Below are positions 15,801 to 24,317 of a stretch of DNA of 40,557 nucleotides, piece by piece. How positions within the stretch are numbered: the stretch's first letter is position 1; each line of letters opens with the position of its first letter. The DNA is taken from IMG/VR virus record IMGVR_UViG_3300048625_000174, positions 1-40,557 of that record. One strand, 5' to 3'. Below the pieces are notes generated by a model. The model saw nothing but the letters and a program-made list of their open reading frames with translations, was not told where the DNA came from and searched no databases. This DNA is from a virus. The position numbers were made by a program, and so were the translations under genes.

Positions 15801-17921
15801 AATAAGGTATCTCAGGCGCTTTTTGGAAGCAGTACGAGCATCACAGGTAGTGGCATCTTAGCTAATAAGCAGACGCTTGCTGACATTGGTGAGCTTGGCT
15901 TTCAGGGTAACTACTACGCTGACGTTCAGACCAAGAAGAAATTCCTTGGAATGACTACTAGCACAAGCAACTCAACATTGCTCAATGCTCTTGACCCAGT
16001 TCTTGAGCAGCAATTCGGTGCTGTATTTACAGGTATTGGAAAAGCTGTAAGCAGCGCAGCTGATTTGCTCGGTCAAGATACCGCTGCAACAAACAAACGC
16101 CTTCAAGAATTTATTGTTGACATTGGTCGCATTGACTTGAAGGGATTGACTGGAGCGCAAGTAACAGAAAAACTTTCTGCCGTGTTCGGTCAACAAGCCG
16201 ATCTGATTGCTCAGGCTGTTGTGCCAGGCTTTGAAAAGCTGCAAATGGTTGGCGAAGGTTATTCAGAAACGCTGTCTCGCGTTGCTCTTGAGTTTGAGTT
16301 GGTTCGCACATACGCAGAACGTCTTGGTGATACTTTCTCAGCTACTGGAGTTGCTGGTGGAGCATTGGCGGACACAATCGTTCAAGCGTTTGGAGGAATT
16401 GAGGCTTACCAGTCTTCAATCCAACAATATTACGAAGACTTTTTCACTGAAGAGGAGCGCAATGCTCAGTCAATGACCGAGTTGACGCGAGCTTTCGGTA
16501 GATTGAATCTTGCATTGCCAACGACAATTGAAGGTTATAAAGCATTAGTAAATGCGCAAGATACAAACACAGAGTCTGGTCTTTTGGCCTACAGGTCTTT
16601 GATTCAGCTGAGTGGTGCATTTGCAGACCTTACATCCTCAGCAAAAGATGCAGCTGATGAATTGTATTCAAATGCTCAAGACGCTACTGATTTGGCATTT
16701 GATGCTGTTAAGCGATCAATTGATGCTGCTTCTAAGTCGGCTGAGAAGTCAATTACAGACGCATACGAAGCAGCAAGCAATGTGTTGAAGGGTCAAAAAG
16801 ACTTGGCAACCACAGCAGCTCAGGTTGCTCAAGAAAACGTCAACGCATTTAAGGGTGTGTTTGATCTGTTGAAGACTGAGATTGAGTCGCTGATCGGCGA
16901 TACGACAGCATCAATGTCTGCACTGAAAGGTCGTCAGTTCATTGAACAGTCGATTGCTACGGCTCAGGCTACGGGTTACTTGCCAGAGAAAGAGCAGCTG
17001 TCTCAAGCAATCAGCGCAGTCAAGACTGGCATGGAGAAGACTGCTTACTCCAGCGCATTTGAGCAACAACGTGATCGTTTGGTTCTGGCTAACCGTCTTG
17101 GCGTATTGAAGGAAGTTGCTGGTGAGCAACTGACTACGGCTGAGCTGCAGTTAAAGGCATCTCAGGATCAGGTTAAATTGCTTGAAGAGCAGATCAGTCA
17201 GGCTAAGACTAAGTTCGACACAGACATTGAAACCAACCGTAAATATTACTCAGATGCACTTGATGCCGCCCAATCTCAGCTTGACGTTCTTCGTGGGATT
17301 GACGCCTCAATTCTTAGCGTTTCTGATGCAATGTCTAAACTTGCATCTGCAATTTCTTCGGAGGTAAATGTAAATCCTGCGGCTCAAGTTGCAGCAACTC
17401 AGCAGCAACCTGCAACGATGTCAAGTTCATCAATCGTTCAGCAGGCTTACGCCAGCATTGGTCGCGTTGGAATTGGTACTGACATAAACACTATCGACCA
17501 AGCCGGTTACGATTATTGGAAAAACGCGATTGATACTGGGGCTGTTTCTGCATCAAACTTCTCGTCCGTCTTTAACAATGCGGTTGATGAATACGTCAAA
17601 GCCAAGCCAGAAGACCCATATTCAGTATATGTAAAGAGTATTCGCGGATACGCTTCTGGAGGTTTTTACAAAGGCGGCATGGCTTTGGTTGGCGAGCAAG
17701 GCCCAGAGATCATCAACTTTAAGAATCCTGGCCAAGTATATACAGCCGGTCAAACAGATTCGCTTTTAGGCGGAGGACAGGCTATGATTGAGGAAGTTCG
17801 CGGATTGCGCGAAGACAACCAAGCTCAGGCTCGTGCAATGGTTCAATTGCAAGCCAAAATGAATAAACTCATGGAGCGTTGGGACTCAGATGGACTTCCA
17901 GAAGTGAGGGCGGTGGCATGA
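12831..17921 (+). CDS. tail tape measure protein
   Basis: Sets tail length and is ejected with the DNA. It has 1696 residues, which by the usual 0.15 nm per residue predicts a tail of roughly 250 nm. Features in order: helical N-terminus; QFTDIVVSLQGGQAPLTVLL and a Gly/Ala-rich hydrophobic stretch (residues ~195-240) typical of lambda-type tape measures; long coiled coils (~440-660 and ~1390-1570); a second hydrophobic Gly/Ala zone near 850; and a C-terminal box FYKGGMALVGEQGPEIINF. ATG 12831 follows the chaperone stop by 7 bases. The stop overlaps the next start (ATGA). Siphovirus-type assignment rests mainly on this gene. Confidence 0.95.
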   Translation: MSTYSKVQVGISVSTEQLEQDIAKTKAIFEELPKSMAEKALRAGKSFDNIALSARKAGVDLNEYINTLATTGVTIEESARKQENATKRFTDAITRQTIALKAGGKATADYLEQTAYMKGADPKVIAPLADELRKIEAAQKLANAATMQGTKQLNEYGMSAKATAAALRSVPAQFTDIVVSLQGGQAPLTVLLQQGGQLKDMFGGIGGAARALGGYIASLVNPFTLAAAAAGGLYLAYESGQKSVREFNKLLIDTNNAVGYTTNQLLGMSEALSSQGFSRNDAAVAISTIAKSSLVATTNLKEFTKIALDLEKYVGVPIEKTAQAFAKMAEEPSKAAKSMSGLTVAQYELVKSLEETGNKTEAAKIVMNAFGEDSKRVIAGYKADMDALDVAASFWTEKFKLMWDAISGTTMADTAAVRIDNLKKKIAELSGPNPFKNVGLVDAAKASIDPEGTKARLIAQYSEELNYITRINQEMERSAKARKDEEEIKSKGKSAIDALTSANDKYASSQQKANKELEDYRRNIEALRKSAPNSELLNPATIRRTEQGIMAKAEDKSNDAIKNQIASLKARVNAEEEYLGRLVIQGDLADKLTEGEKEVLKIQEMILKSKNEQEKAGLRIAEGVAKELAVVQQQIQERKNAVELGKDERRKALESAKGDLSEFTQSMRDIDISKMNGMFNGAIDGALKFATALNTVVETQTGLAKALEANKIVNAGDAAKMAKTEAELIRKAEDATINSYGNMAAGLKSYAKEGTKAYDALYNAEKIFRAFELASAVSNMATKSGLVDFFVAKKVAGDALMTTSATASASAEVAANAAVGSSNAIVGVTNQSKGDPYTAFPRMAAMAAIMASLGFAVGAFGGGSGGGAAPTNSGTGTVLGDSSAKSESLKNSLDILNSTQDIALDFTKQMAQSLKTIESNIGGLTNIYLRTGGASGLESTIATGKFDTALSKTVATVTNFAIGVMNPLVAVADFLLGGGKMSGGPITGAVNKVSQALFGSSTSITGSGILANKQTLADIGELGFQGNYYADVQTKKKFLGMTTSTSNSTLLNALDPVLEQQFGAVFTGIGKAVSSAADLLGQDTAATNKRLQEFIVDIGRIDLKGLTGAQVTEKLSAVFGQQADLIAQAVVPGFEKLQMVGEGYSETLSRVALEFELVRTYAERLGDTFSATGVAGGALADTIVQAFGGIEAYQSSIQQYYEDFFTEEERNAQSMTELTRAFGRLNLALPTTIEGYKALVNAQDTNTESGLLAYRSLIQLSGAFADLTSSAKDAADELYSNAQDATDLAFDAVKRSIDAASKSAEKSITDAYEAASNVLKGQKDLATTAAQVAQENVNAFKGVFDLLKTEIESLIGDTTASMSALKGRQFIEQSIATAQATGYLPEKEQLSQAISAVKTGMEKTAYSSAFEQQRDRLVLANRLGVLKEVAGEQLTTAELQLKASQDQVKLLEEQISQAKTKFDTDIETNRKYYSDALDAAQSQLDVLRGIDASILSVSDAMSKLASAISSEVNVNPAAQVAATQQQPATMSSSSIVQQAYASIGRVGIGTDINTIDQAGYDYWKNAIDTGAVSASNFSSVFNNAVDEYVKAKPEDPYSVYVKSIRGYASGGFYKGGMALVGEQGPEIINFKNPGQVYTAGQTDSLLGGGQAMIEEVRGLREDNQAQARAMVQLQAKMNKLMERWDSDGLPEVRAVA

Positions 17922-18835
17922 CGGCAACAAGTTACGCATTGACGGTTGTAAAACCGTTGACGCTCACTGACGACATGTTGGTGGATACGGACGTTCCAGA
18001 AACGGACTATTCCGCTTGGAGTAGCGCGACTACCTATGCCTTGGGTGCTCGCGTCATTCTGGTTAGCACTCACAAGGTCTATGAGTCGCTTCAGGCTGGA
18101 AATCTAAACAAAGATCCAGTCACTGAAGCTGCGTTCTGGATCGAGGTAAGTGCCACGAACAGGTGGAAGTGCTTCGATACGTCAAACAGCACCCAGACTG
18201 CTCAGGCCAATGCAATCAGCTATGAAATTACGCCAGGCGTGGCCATCACGAGCTTTGCTGCTCTGAACCTAACCAATGCCTCGTCGATCAGGATTCGCCT
18301 CGTCGACGATACCTATGGAACGGTTTACGACAAAACCACAGACCTAAGTGCATTGCCTGCTGACTCATACTGGTGGGACTGGTTCTTTGGAATACGTATT
18401 GCCCCTGAGCTTTCTGTATTTACCGACTTGCCAGCATATCCAAATGCGACTTTAATGATCGACCTGACTGGCGGTACAGAGTTGGCCGTTGGCGTATTTT
18501 TGTTTGGCCAGGCGCGTCAGATTGGTCTTGGTGTAAATCTCGGAGCCAATGTTGGCATCCAGGATTACAGCCGAAAAGAGACAAACGAATTTGGCGACAC
18601 GGTTTTAGTACAAAGAGCCTTTTCAAAACGAGCCAGTTTTGATATGCTACTGGACAAATCAGACGTTGATGCAACTCAGTCTTACTTGGCTGGTGTGCGA
18701 GCAGTTCCTTGCTTGTGGATTGGCCATAAAGACTATGAATCAACAGTCGTATTTGGAATCTACAAAGATTTCCAGATCACAATCGCATACGCAACTCACT
18801 CAGATTGCAACCTATCACTTGAAGGCTTGACATGA
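17918..18835 (+). CDS. tail tip-region protein with carbohydrate-binding-like segment
   Basis: The 305-residue protein follows the tape measure gene by ATGA overlap, the place of distal or minor tail proteins. Residues ~25-75 (YSAWSSATTYALGARVILV, then HKVYESLQAGNLNKDP, AAFWIEV) match the short Trp/Tyr-rich carbohydrate-binding module common in phage tips. The rest is beta-rich and ends with a domain like lambda-family minor tail proteins (RKETNEFGDTVLVQRAF, then VPCLWIGHKDYESTVVFGIY). ATG 17918 chosen by the overlap. Probably part of the baseplate-like tip; exact role uncertain. Confidence 0.78.
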   Translation: MTATSYALTVVKPLTLTDDMLVDTDVPETDYSAWSSATTYALGARVILVSTHKVYESLQAGNLNKDPVTEAAFWIEVSATNRWKCFDTSNSTQTAQANAISYEITPGVAITSFAALNLTNASSIRIRLVDDTYGTVYDKTTDLSALPADSYWWDWFFGIRIAPELSVFTDLPAYPNATLMIDLTGGTELAVGVFLFGQARQIGLGVNLGANVGIQDYSRKETNEFGDTVLVQRAFSKRASFDMLLDKSDVDATQSYLAGVRAVPCLWIGHKDYESTVVFGIYKDFQITIAYATHSDCNLSLEGLT

Positions 18836-19767
18836 CCATTCCAGCATTACCCGCAGCGCCATCCCCAACGGATACGCCAGCAGAATTTAACACGAAGGCT
18901 TTTGCTTTCTTGGCTGCACTTGACCCTTGGGGTGATGCAGCTGATGCGCTGGCAGTCACTATGGACGGCTATGCTGATGCTGCTATTGCTGCCGCAGCTT
19001 CTGCTGATACAGATGCCGGTACAGCGACAACACAAGCTGGCATTGCCACAACGAAGGCTGGAGAAGCTGCTGCAAGCGCTGTAACAGCAGGTAATGCTGC
19101 AACCAGTGCTGCGGCTTCATTTGATTCGTTTGATGACCGATATTTGGGCGCTAAGACCAGCGATCCATCGCTGGATAATGACGGAAACGCATTGATTACT
19201 GGTGCGCTTTATTTCAACAGCTCAGTCGGTGAAATGCGTGTTCGTACAGCTGGTGGAACTTGGGTTGCGGCTTATATTCCTGCCAGTGGGTATTTGACTA
19301 CTGGGGATATTGGCTCGACTGTCCAGGCTTACGACGCTGACTTGACTACTTGGGCTGGTAAGACTGCTCCATCGGGTACTGTCGTAGGCACGTCAGACTC
19401 ACAAACATTAACTGCTAAGACAATTGAAGCTGGTACGTTCACTAACGGCTACACAGAAGAAGTCGCTACTGCTAACACTTCTACTGCTTACACTATTGAC
19501 TTAGCTAACGGTTCAATTCAGATCCTGACTCTCACAGGTAACTGTACTTTCACATTCCCAACAGCAGCGGCTGGTAAGTCCTTTATCATGCTCTTGAAGC
19601 AAGACGGTACAGGCTCACGCACTGCTACTTGGCCTTCAGCGGTTAAGTGGCCTGCTGGCACAGCTCCTACAATTACCTCTACCGCATCCAAGCTCGATAA
19701 GTACATCTTCACATCGGATGGTACTAACTGGTATGGCTCCGATGCCGGTAAGAACTACACTGTTTAA
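18832..19767 (+). CDS. tail fibre-like protein with Ala-rich stalk
   Basis: A 311-residue protein in three parts: a short N-terminal piece (PAEFNTKAFAFLAALDPWG) typical of fibre attachment, an Ala/Thr-rich coiled-coil stalk (~45-95), and a head that begins DRYLGAKTSDPSLDNDGN and LYFNSSVGEMRVRTAGGTW, a module frequent in phage fibres, followed by beta-rich TYTIDLANGS-type repeats ending TSDGTNWYGSDAGKNYTV. ATGA overlap with the preceding gene. Likely a tip fibre that reaches the host surface. Confidence 0.8.
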   Translation: MTIPALPAAPSPTDTPAEFNTKAFAFLAALDPWGDAADALAVTMDGYADAAIAAAASADTDAGTATTQAGIATTKAGEAAASAVTAGNAATSAAASFDSFDDRYLGAKTSDPSLDNDGNALITGALYFNSSVGEMRVRTAGGTWVAAYIPASGYLTTGDIGSTVQAYDADLTTWAGKTAPSGTVVGTSDSQTLTAKTIEAGTFTNGYTEEVATANTSTAYTIDLANGSIQILTLTGNCTFTFPTAAAGKSFIMLLKQDGTGSRTATWPSAVKWPAGTAPTITSTASKLDKYIFTSDGTNWYGSDAGKNYTV

Positions 19768-19778
19768 GGATAACACTG

Positions 19779-21752
19779 ATGCTATCAAGTAATACTTCAG
19801 CGGTGTCAGGAGATGCCAACTACATCGAGGATGTGTTCTCGACTTGGCTTTATACGGGTAATGGCTCTACGCAGAACATTATAAATGGTATTGACTTATC
19901 TACTAAAGGTGGTTTAGTTTGGTTAAAAGGTAGAAATTCATCAAGCGCAAACAATGCCCATGTTGTATATGACACAGTAAGGGGTAGAAGCGCACTTCAA
20001 ACATATTCAAGAGATGGTGCAGCTGCTAGTTCTGCAGGATACGATTTAACCAGTTTTAATACAGACGGATTTTCCGTTGGCCCTGTTGAAAATTATGCAT
20101 TAAATAGTTCTTCAATTGGCGCTTACGCCTCATGGACATTCCGCAAGCAGCCTAAGTTCTTTGATGTTCAAACCATTACACATACAAGCGGTACTGCAAA
20201 TACAGTTGATTTATCTGGATTAGGAACTGTAGGGTGTGTAATTGTCAAACAAACAAACGGCGTTCAAGACTGGTTTGTATGGCATCGTAGCCTAACCGCA
20301 GGAAACTTACTGTATTTAAACGGAACAGTAGGTCAGACCGCAGATAACAACATTTCTGTATCGGGCACTACGCTTACAATGGCGTCTGGCGCAACAACTG
20401 GAACTTATATTGTTTACGCTTACGCCCATAACGCAGGAGGCTTTGGCTTAACTGGCACAGACAATGTGATTAGCTGTGGGTCTTTTACTACTGGTCAAGC
20501 AGTTACATTAGGTTATGAACCTCAATGGCTTCTTATAAAAGATGCTGGAACAGGTGGTGATTGGTATTTGCTAGATGCTATGCGAGGTCTTACGGCTGAT
20601 GGTACTTATGAAGGTTATTTAACAGCTAATAATTCAACTGGAGAAGCAACCTTTGGTGGTACGGCTCTTTGTAAAATAAACGCAACAGGATTTAATGCGG
20701 TTGGATTTGGTAGTGGTGGGCCTTACATCTACATAGCCATACGCCGTGGTCCGATGAAAGTGCCTACTGATGCGACTAAGGTGTTTAGTCCTAATGTATT
20801 TGCAGCAGCCGCTGGAACTCAGATAAATACAGGGTTTCCTGTTGATATGCAATTTCTTTTTCCTAGAGACGGCGGTTTTTCAACAAAAGCTATTGATAGG
20901 TTGCGTGGAGTAAATTCAACTACTGGAACAGTATCAACACCTTGGTTGGCGACTGCAAACACAGCCGCAGAAACAAACGGGGCAAACACATTAAGTTGGA
21001 ATAACACAGGTTTTCAAATGCCTACTGATTGGCAATACAACCTAATGTCGTTTAACAACTTCAGACGCGCCCCATCATTCTTTGATGAGGTTTGCTATAC
21101 AGGTGATGGAACAACAACTGCGACCCAAAATCACAATCTGACTGTCACACCTGAACTTGTGATTCTTAAGTGCAGAAGCTCAGCCACGGATGGAGATTCT
21201 GCATGGGGTGGCTGGTGGGTTGTCGCCCACGGTTCTTCAAGTGACTATCTGTTTGGCCCTTCTGTTAGCAGCGGTCTGAATTCTTCTGGGGCTGGCACAT
21301 CACTTGGTGCAGGGTGGTTAGCGTCTCCAAATTTCACGGCTACAACTTTCAAACCATTTTATGTTACGGCGTCATCTGGAAGCGAAGGCATAGCCGGAAA
21401 CGTAACCGGAAAAACATACGCAGCCCTCCTATTCGCTACCTGCCCCGGTGTTTCCAAGGTTGGCAGCTACACAGGAACAGGAACAACGCAACAGATCGCT
21501 TGTGGCTTTGCTGCGGGTGCTCGCTTCGTGCTGATCAAGCGCACTGACAGCGCCGGCGACTGGTATGTGTGGGATACGGCTCGCGGCATCGTCAGCGGCA
21601 ATGACCCGCACTTGAGCTTGAATACCACATCCACGGAAGTAACCACGGACGACACCATTGACCCTGACAGCTCTGGCTTCATCGTGAACCAGCTCTCTGC
21701 CACCAACGTGAACGTCAGCTCTGCAACCTATATTTTCTTGGCAATCGCATAA
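19779..21752 (+). CDS. large receptor-binding/fibre protein with internal repeats
   Basis: The 657-residue protein consists of about five related modules, each with a strand like VxxKxxxxxxDWyvwDtxRG: near residues 47 (HVVYDTVRG), 152 (DWFVWHRSL), 249 (DWYLLDAMRGL), 455 (WWVVAHGSSSDY) and 580 (DWYVWDTARGI). Gly, Ser, Thr and Asn are abundant; Cys is rare. The first three quarters use AT-richer codons, while the last ~330 bases switch to GC-richer host-like codons, suggesting module exchange. The upstream stop merges with the ribosome binding site (TAAGGA). Function is inferred from position and repeat style. Confidence 0.8.
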   Translation: MLSSNTSAVSGDANYIEDVFSTWLYTGNGSTQNIINGIDLSTKGGLVWLKGRNSSSANNAHVVYDTVRGRSALQTYSRDGAAASSAGYDLTSFNTDGFSVGPVENYALNSSSIGAYASWTFRKQPKFFDVQTITHTSGTANTVDLSGLGTVGCVIVKQTNGVQDWFVWHRSLTAGNLLYLNGTVGQTADNNISVSGTTLTMASGATTGTYIVYAYAHNAGGFGLTGTDNVISCGSFTTGQAVTLGYEPQWLLIKDAGTGGDWYLLDAMRGLTADGTYEGYLTANNSTGEATFGGTALCKINATGFNAVGFGSGGPYIYIAIRRGPMKVPTDATKVFSPNVFAAAAGTQINTGFPVDMQFLFPRDGGFSTKAIDRLRGVNSTTGTVSTPWLATANTAAETNGANTLSWNNTGFQMPTDWQYNLMSFNNFRRAPSFFDEVCYTGDGTTTATQNHNLTVTPELVILKCRSSATDGDSAWGGWWVVAHGSSSDYLFGPSVSSGLNSSGAGTSLGAGWLASPNFTATTFKPFYVTASSGSEGIAGNVTGKTYAALLFATCPGVSKVGSYTGTGTTQQIACGFAAGARFVLIKRTDSAGDWYVWDTARGIVSGNDPHLSLNTTSTEVTTDDTIDPDSSGFIVNQLSATNVNVSSATYIFLAIA

Positions 21753-21761
21753 GGACAAATC

Positions 21762-22256
21762 ATGCAAATTCGTATTCAATCAACAGGTCAAGTCATGTAC
21801 GAAGGAGAGTTCCGCGCTCTCTTTCCTAATACTTCCCTGCCACAACAGCTCACAGAAGCTCTCATCAATGAACTTGGAGGTGCTGTAGTTTTTGAAGGCC
21901 CACAAGCAACTGGTGGAACTGTGTATCAGTACAGCCAAGCAGATGGAGTTGAGCAGATCAGCGGTAAGTGGTACACCAAGTACATCATTGGCCCAGTGTT
22001 TACAGACACCACCGCAGAAGACGGCACGGTGACGACTGCTGCCCAGCACGACGCTGCGTACAAGGCTGGCAAGGATGCTGAGCGGGCTGCCTCTATTCGC
22101 AAACAGCGCGATGAGAAGCTGACAGAAACTGATTGGTGCTTTCGCTCAGATATGACTCCATCGCAGCAGTGGATTGACTATTGTCAAGCACTGCGCGATG
22201 TTCCATCACAAGCTGGCTTCCCCTGGGAAGTTGAGTGGCCAACACAACCAGAGTAA
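21762..22256 (+). CDS. tail fibre assembly-type protein
   Basis: The 164-residue protein has a beta-rich N-terminus (MQIRIQSTGQVMYEGEFRAL) and a C-terminus with RDEKLTETDWCFRSDM, SQQWIDYCQALRDVP and FPWEVEWPTQPE. The DW...W..YRQALRDvp...fp....P signature is that of the phage tail-assembly-chaperone family (Phage_tail_APC type) encoded next to fibres. AAGGA stands 6 bases upstream of ATG 21762. It probably helps fold or attach the preceding fibre. Confidence 0.85.
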   Translation: MQIRIQSTGQVMYEGEFRALFPNTSLPQQLTEALINELGGAVVFEGPQATGGTVYQYSQADGVEQISGKWYTKYIIGPVFTDTTAEDGTVTTAAQHDAAYKAGKDAERAASIRKQRDEKLTETDWCFRSDMTPSQQWIDYCQALRDVPSQAGFPWEVEWPTQPE

Positions 22257-22259
22257 AGC

Positions 22260-22469
22260 ATGGAACAACCTGAAATTGACCCAGTGAAGTATGGCGTTCT
22301 TTGGGAGCGTGTGCAAAACATGGATAAAAAAATTGACAGAATGGAAAATCAGATTGAACAGCTGCTTGAGCTTGCCAATCGCGGCAAGGGTGGCCTTTGG
22401 TTTGGCATGGCCGTTGCGTCTATGTTTTCTGGCTTGATCGGTTTTGTATTGGCTTGGATGAAAAAGTAA
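22260..22469 (+). CDS. small coiled-coil membrane protein (holin/XhlA-like)
   Basis: A 69-residue protein: residues ~14-42 form a coiled coil (WERVQNMDKKIDRMENQIEQ), and residues ~47-66 a single membrane helix (LWFGMAVASMFSGLIGFVLA) closed by MKK. This is the plan of XhlA/hemolysin-type accessory lysis proteins. It starts 3 bases after the previous stop and opens the lysis module. Whether it is a holin or a holin partner cannot be told. Confidence 0.72.
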   Translation: MEQPEIDPVKYGVLWERVQNMDKKIDRMENQIEQLLELANRGKGGLWFGMAVASMFSGLIGFVLAWMKK

Positions 22470-23156
22470 GTGCCTATCGGGACGGCTTTATTCGCGGCGA
22501 CCACTGCGTTTCAACTCGTCAAGGAAGGTTGCGCACTTTACAAGGAAGTCAAAGGGGTTGCTGGTAACGTCCAGCAAATCTATGATGAGATTTCTGGCCA
22601 GTTCGCTGGAAAGAAAGTCTCGAAGGCTCAAGCTGAAAAGATTCAGGAAGAGAAAAAACGTGTTGCCGAGGTAGCCAAAGCCAATCCAGATGAAGTCATC
22701 TTCAAGATTGGCGATGAGCTTGGCAACATGTTTGATGCGTTTGACAGGCTAGAAGCCTTGTTCTGGGAGCAAGAGCGCGAGGCAAAGAAACTGCAAGGCA
22801 AAGATGTATCCCTGAAGCGAATGGCGCTCAAGAGGATTCTGGTTCGTCAGAAGTTGCTGGCCATGCAGGTTGAGTTAAGAGAGCAGATGGTGTATCACTC
22901 ACCGCCTGAGCTTGGCGCTCTATGGAGTCAATTTGAAGAGATGCGAGAGCAGATCGAGGAAGAGCAACGTATTGCAAGAGAGAAGCAGTCAAGGGAAGAT
23001 ATGATTGCTCGCAGGGAGCACGAAGACCTGATGGAAGAGATTCGTGTCAAGTCTATGGATGCTGGTATAGCTTTGGTAATGTTGCTTTTTTTGGGGTTTA
23101 TATTGTGGCTAGTAAGAGATCAAGCGATAGCACGAGCGTCTTTCTGGCGCATTTGA
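22470..23156 (+). CDS. helical protein with C-terminal membrane anchor, unknown
   Basis: The 228-residue protein starts at GTG 22470, immediately after the previous TAA. It is almost all helical with long Glu/Lys/Arg-rich coiled coils (AQAEKIQEEKKRVAEVAK, later QIEEEQRIAREKQSREDMI) and one membrane segment near the C-terminus (AGIALVMLLFLGFILWLV). I recognise no family. Located between holin candidates, it may act in lysis or in the membrane at the end of infection. An antisense reading of this kind of coiled coil is not open, so the gene itself is well supported. Confidence 0.72.
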   Translation: MPIGTALFAATTAFQLVKEGCALYKEVKGVAGNVQQIYDEISGQFAGKKVSKAQAEKIQEEKKRVAEVAKANPDEVIFKIGDELGNMFDAFDRLEALFWEQEREAKKLQGKDVSLKRMALKRILVRQKLLAMQVELREQMVYHSPPELGALWSQFEEMREQIEEEQRIAREKQSREDMIARREHEDLMEEIRVKSMDAGIALVMLLFLGFILWLVRDQAIARASFWRI

Positions 23157-23293
23157 TCGTACTGGTCGTCCTGCTAGTCGTTTTCACATTTTCTTTCATG
23201 GCTTACGTTGACACCCTTTGGATGAAGGCTGAGATCAAGAAGGAAGCTCGTGAGCTTAGGAAACTTAAACAAGAGATGAAAAAGGAAAAATAA
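23105..23293 (+). CDS. small single-pass membrane protein (spanin-like layout)
   Basis: A 62-residue protein from GTG 23105, overlapping the previous gene by 52 bases. It has a membrane helix at residues ~13-35 (VFLAHLIVLVVLLVVFTFSF) followed by a charged coiled coil (KAEIKKEARELRKLKQEMKK). The layout resembles inner-membrane spanins or small lysis regulators. The stop overlaps the next start as TAATG. The functional label is only a suggestion. Confidence 0.6.
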   Translation: MASKRSSDSTSVFLAHLIVLVVLLVVFTFSFMAYVDTLWMKAEIKKEARELRKLKQEMKKEK

Positions 23294-23796
23294 TGTTATC
23301 TTTATTTTCAACACTCGGCGGACTTTTGCTATCGTCCCTACCAAAATTGCTTGAGCTATTTCAAAGCAAGGCAGATCAATCGCATGAACGAGAGCTTGCA
23401 AAAATTCAGGCCGATCGAGAAATGCAGCTGGCGGCTCAGGGATTTGCAGCTCAAGCTAAGGTTGAAGAAATTCGAACAGATCAAGTATCAATTCAAGCTG
23501 ATGCCGCAATGACTCAAGCCGCTTACCAGCATGAGGTAAAGATCCTGGAAAAAGCATCCCCTTGGGTTTCTACTTTCGTTGGAACAGTCCGACCAGTAAT
23601 TACATATCTTTTTGTTTTTGAGCTACTATTCATCAACGTTGGTCTTGGATATTATGTTTGGAGCCATCCGGAGATGATTAAAGGCGTTGAGGACTTAATC
23701 AAGATCGGTAACGAAATTTTTAGCGATGATGAGATGGCCATGTTGGGAGGCATCATCGGATACTGGTTTGGCTCTCGTGGTCAGAGCAAAAAATGA
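23293..23796 (+). CDS. holin of the 3TM type
   Basis: A 167-residue protein with an N-terminal hydrophobic helix, an amphipathic Gln/Ala-rich middle, then ASPWVSTFVGTVRPVITYLF, a second hydrophobic run (FELLFINVGLGYYVW), and the C-terminal IIGYWFGSRGQSKK. The W..T..RPv.ty and GYWFGSRG motifs match the three-membrane-segment holin family (gene-transfer-agent/phage type). It overlaps the endolysin start by ATGA, the classic holin-endolysin order. It should form the membrane lesions that release the endolysin. Confidence 0.85.
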   Translation: MLSLFSTLGGLLLSSLPKLLELFQSKADQSHERELAKIQADREMQLAAQGFAAQAKVEEIRTDQVSIQADAAMTQAAYQHEVKILEKASPWVSTFVGTVRPVITYLFVFELLFINVGLGYYVWSHPEMIKGVEDLIKIGNEIFSDDEMAMLGGIIGYWFGSRGQSKK

Positions 23797-24317
23797 GACT
23801 GAGCGAAAAAGGTGCATTGATGATGCACAAGTACGAAGGCTTTCGAGATAAGCCGTACTTGTGCCCAGCGCATATTTGGACGATTGGTTGGGGCCATGTT
23901 CTATACCAAGAGCAAATTCGTTTGCCGATGATGCGAGTAGAAGGCAAGGAAATTCCGATGATTCGCAAAGAGTTTCCGTTGAAACAAGCAGATAGCAGAG
24001 TGTGGTCAAAAGATGAAATCAAAGCTCTATTCGCGCAGGACATCGCAAGTTTTGAACGCGGTGTTCTTCGACTTGCTCCCAATCTTGCTGGTCATCAGGG
24101 TGCGTTCGACGCTTGCGTTTCTTTTTCCTTCAACGCTGGATTGGGGAATTTTCAGCGCTCTACCATTCGCATAAAGATAGGCAGAGAGGACTGGGAAGGC
24201 GCAGCTAAATCGTTCAAAGACTGGACAAAAGGTGGCGGAAAAGTTCTTCCAGGTCTTGTGAAGCGCAGGGATGAAGAAATAGCTTTATTTACGGATGATT
24301 TCAAGGATGGCGAATAA
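23793..24317 (+). CDS. endolysin, GH24 T4-type lysozyme
   Basis: Muramidase that cuts peptidoglycan at lysis. The E-x8-(D/C)-x5-T triad is present as Glu 15, Cys 24 and Thr 30 (YEGFRDKPYLCPAHIWTIGWGH split here at residue 24). Cys stands where T4 lysozyme has Asp, a substitution known to keep activity in T4 mutants. FDACVSFSFNAGLGNFQRS and GLVKRRDEEIALF are the other family boxes. There is no signal or SAR segment in the first 30 residues, so export should depend on the holin. Start overlaps the holin gene (ATGA). The 3' end overlaps a small minus-strand gene. Confidence 0.95.
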   Translation: MRLSEKGALMMHKYEGFRDKPYLCPAHIWTIGWGHVLYQEQIRLPMMRVEGKEIPMIRKEFPLKQADSRVWSKDEIKALFAQDIASFERGVLRLAPNLAGHQGAFDACVSFSFNAGLGNFQRSTIRIKIGREDWEGAAKSFKDWTKGGGKVLPGLVKRRDEEIALFTDDFKDGE

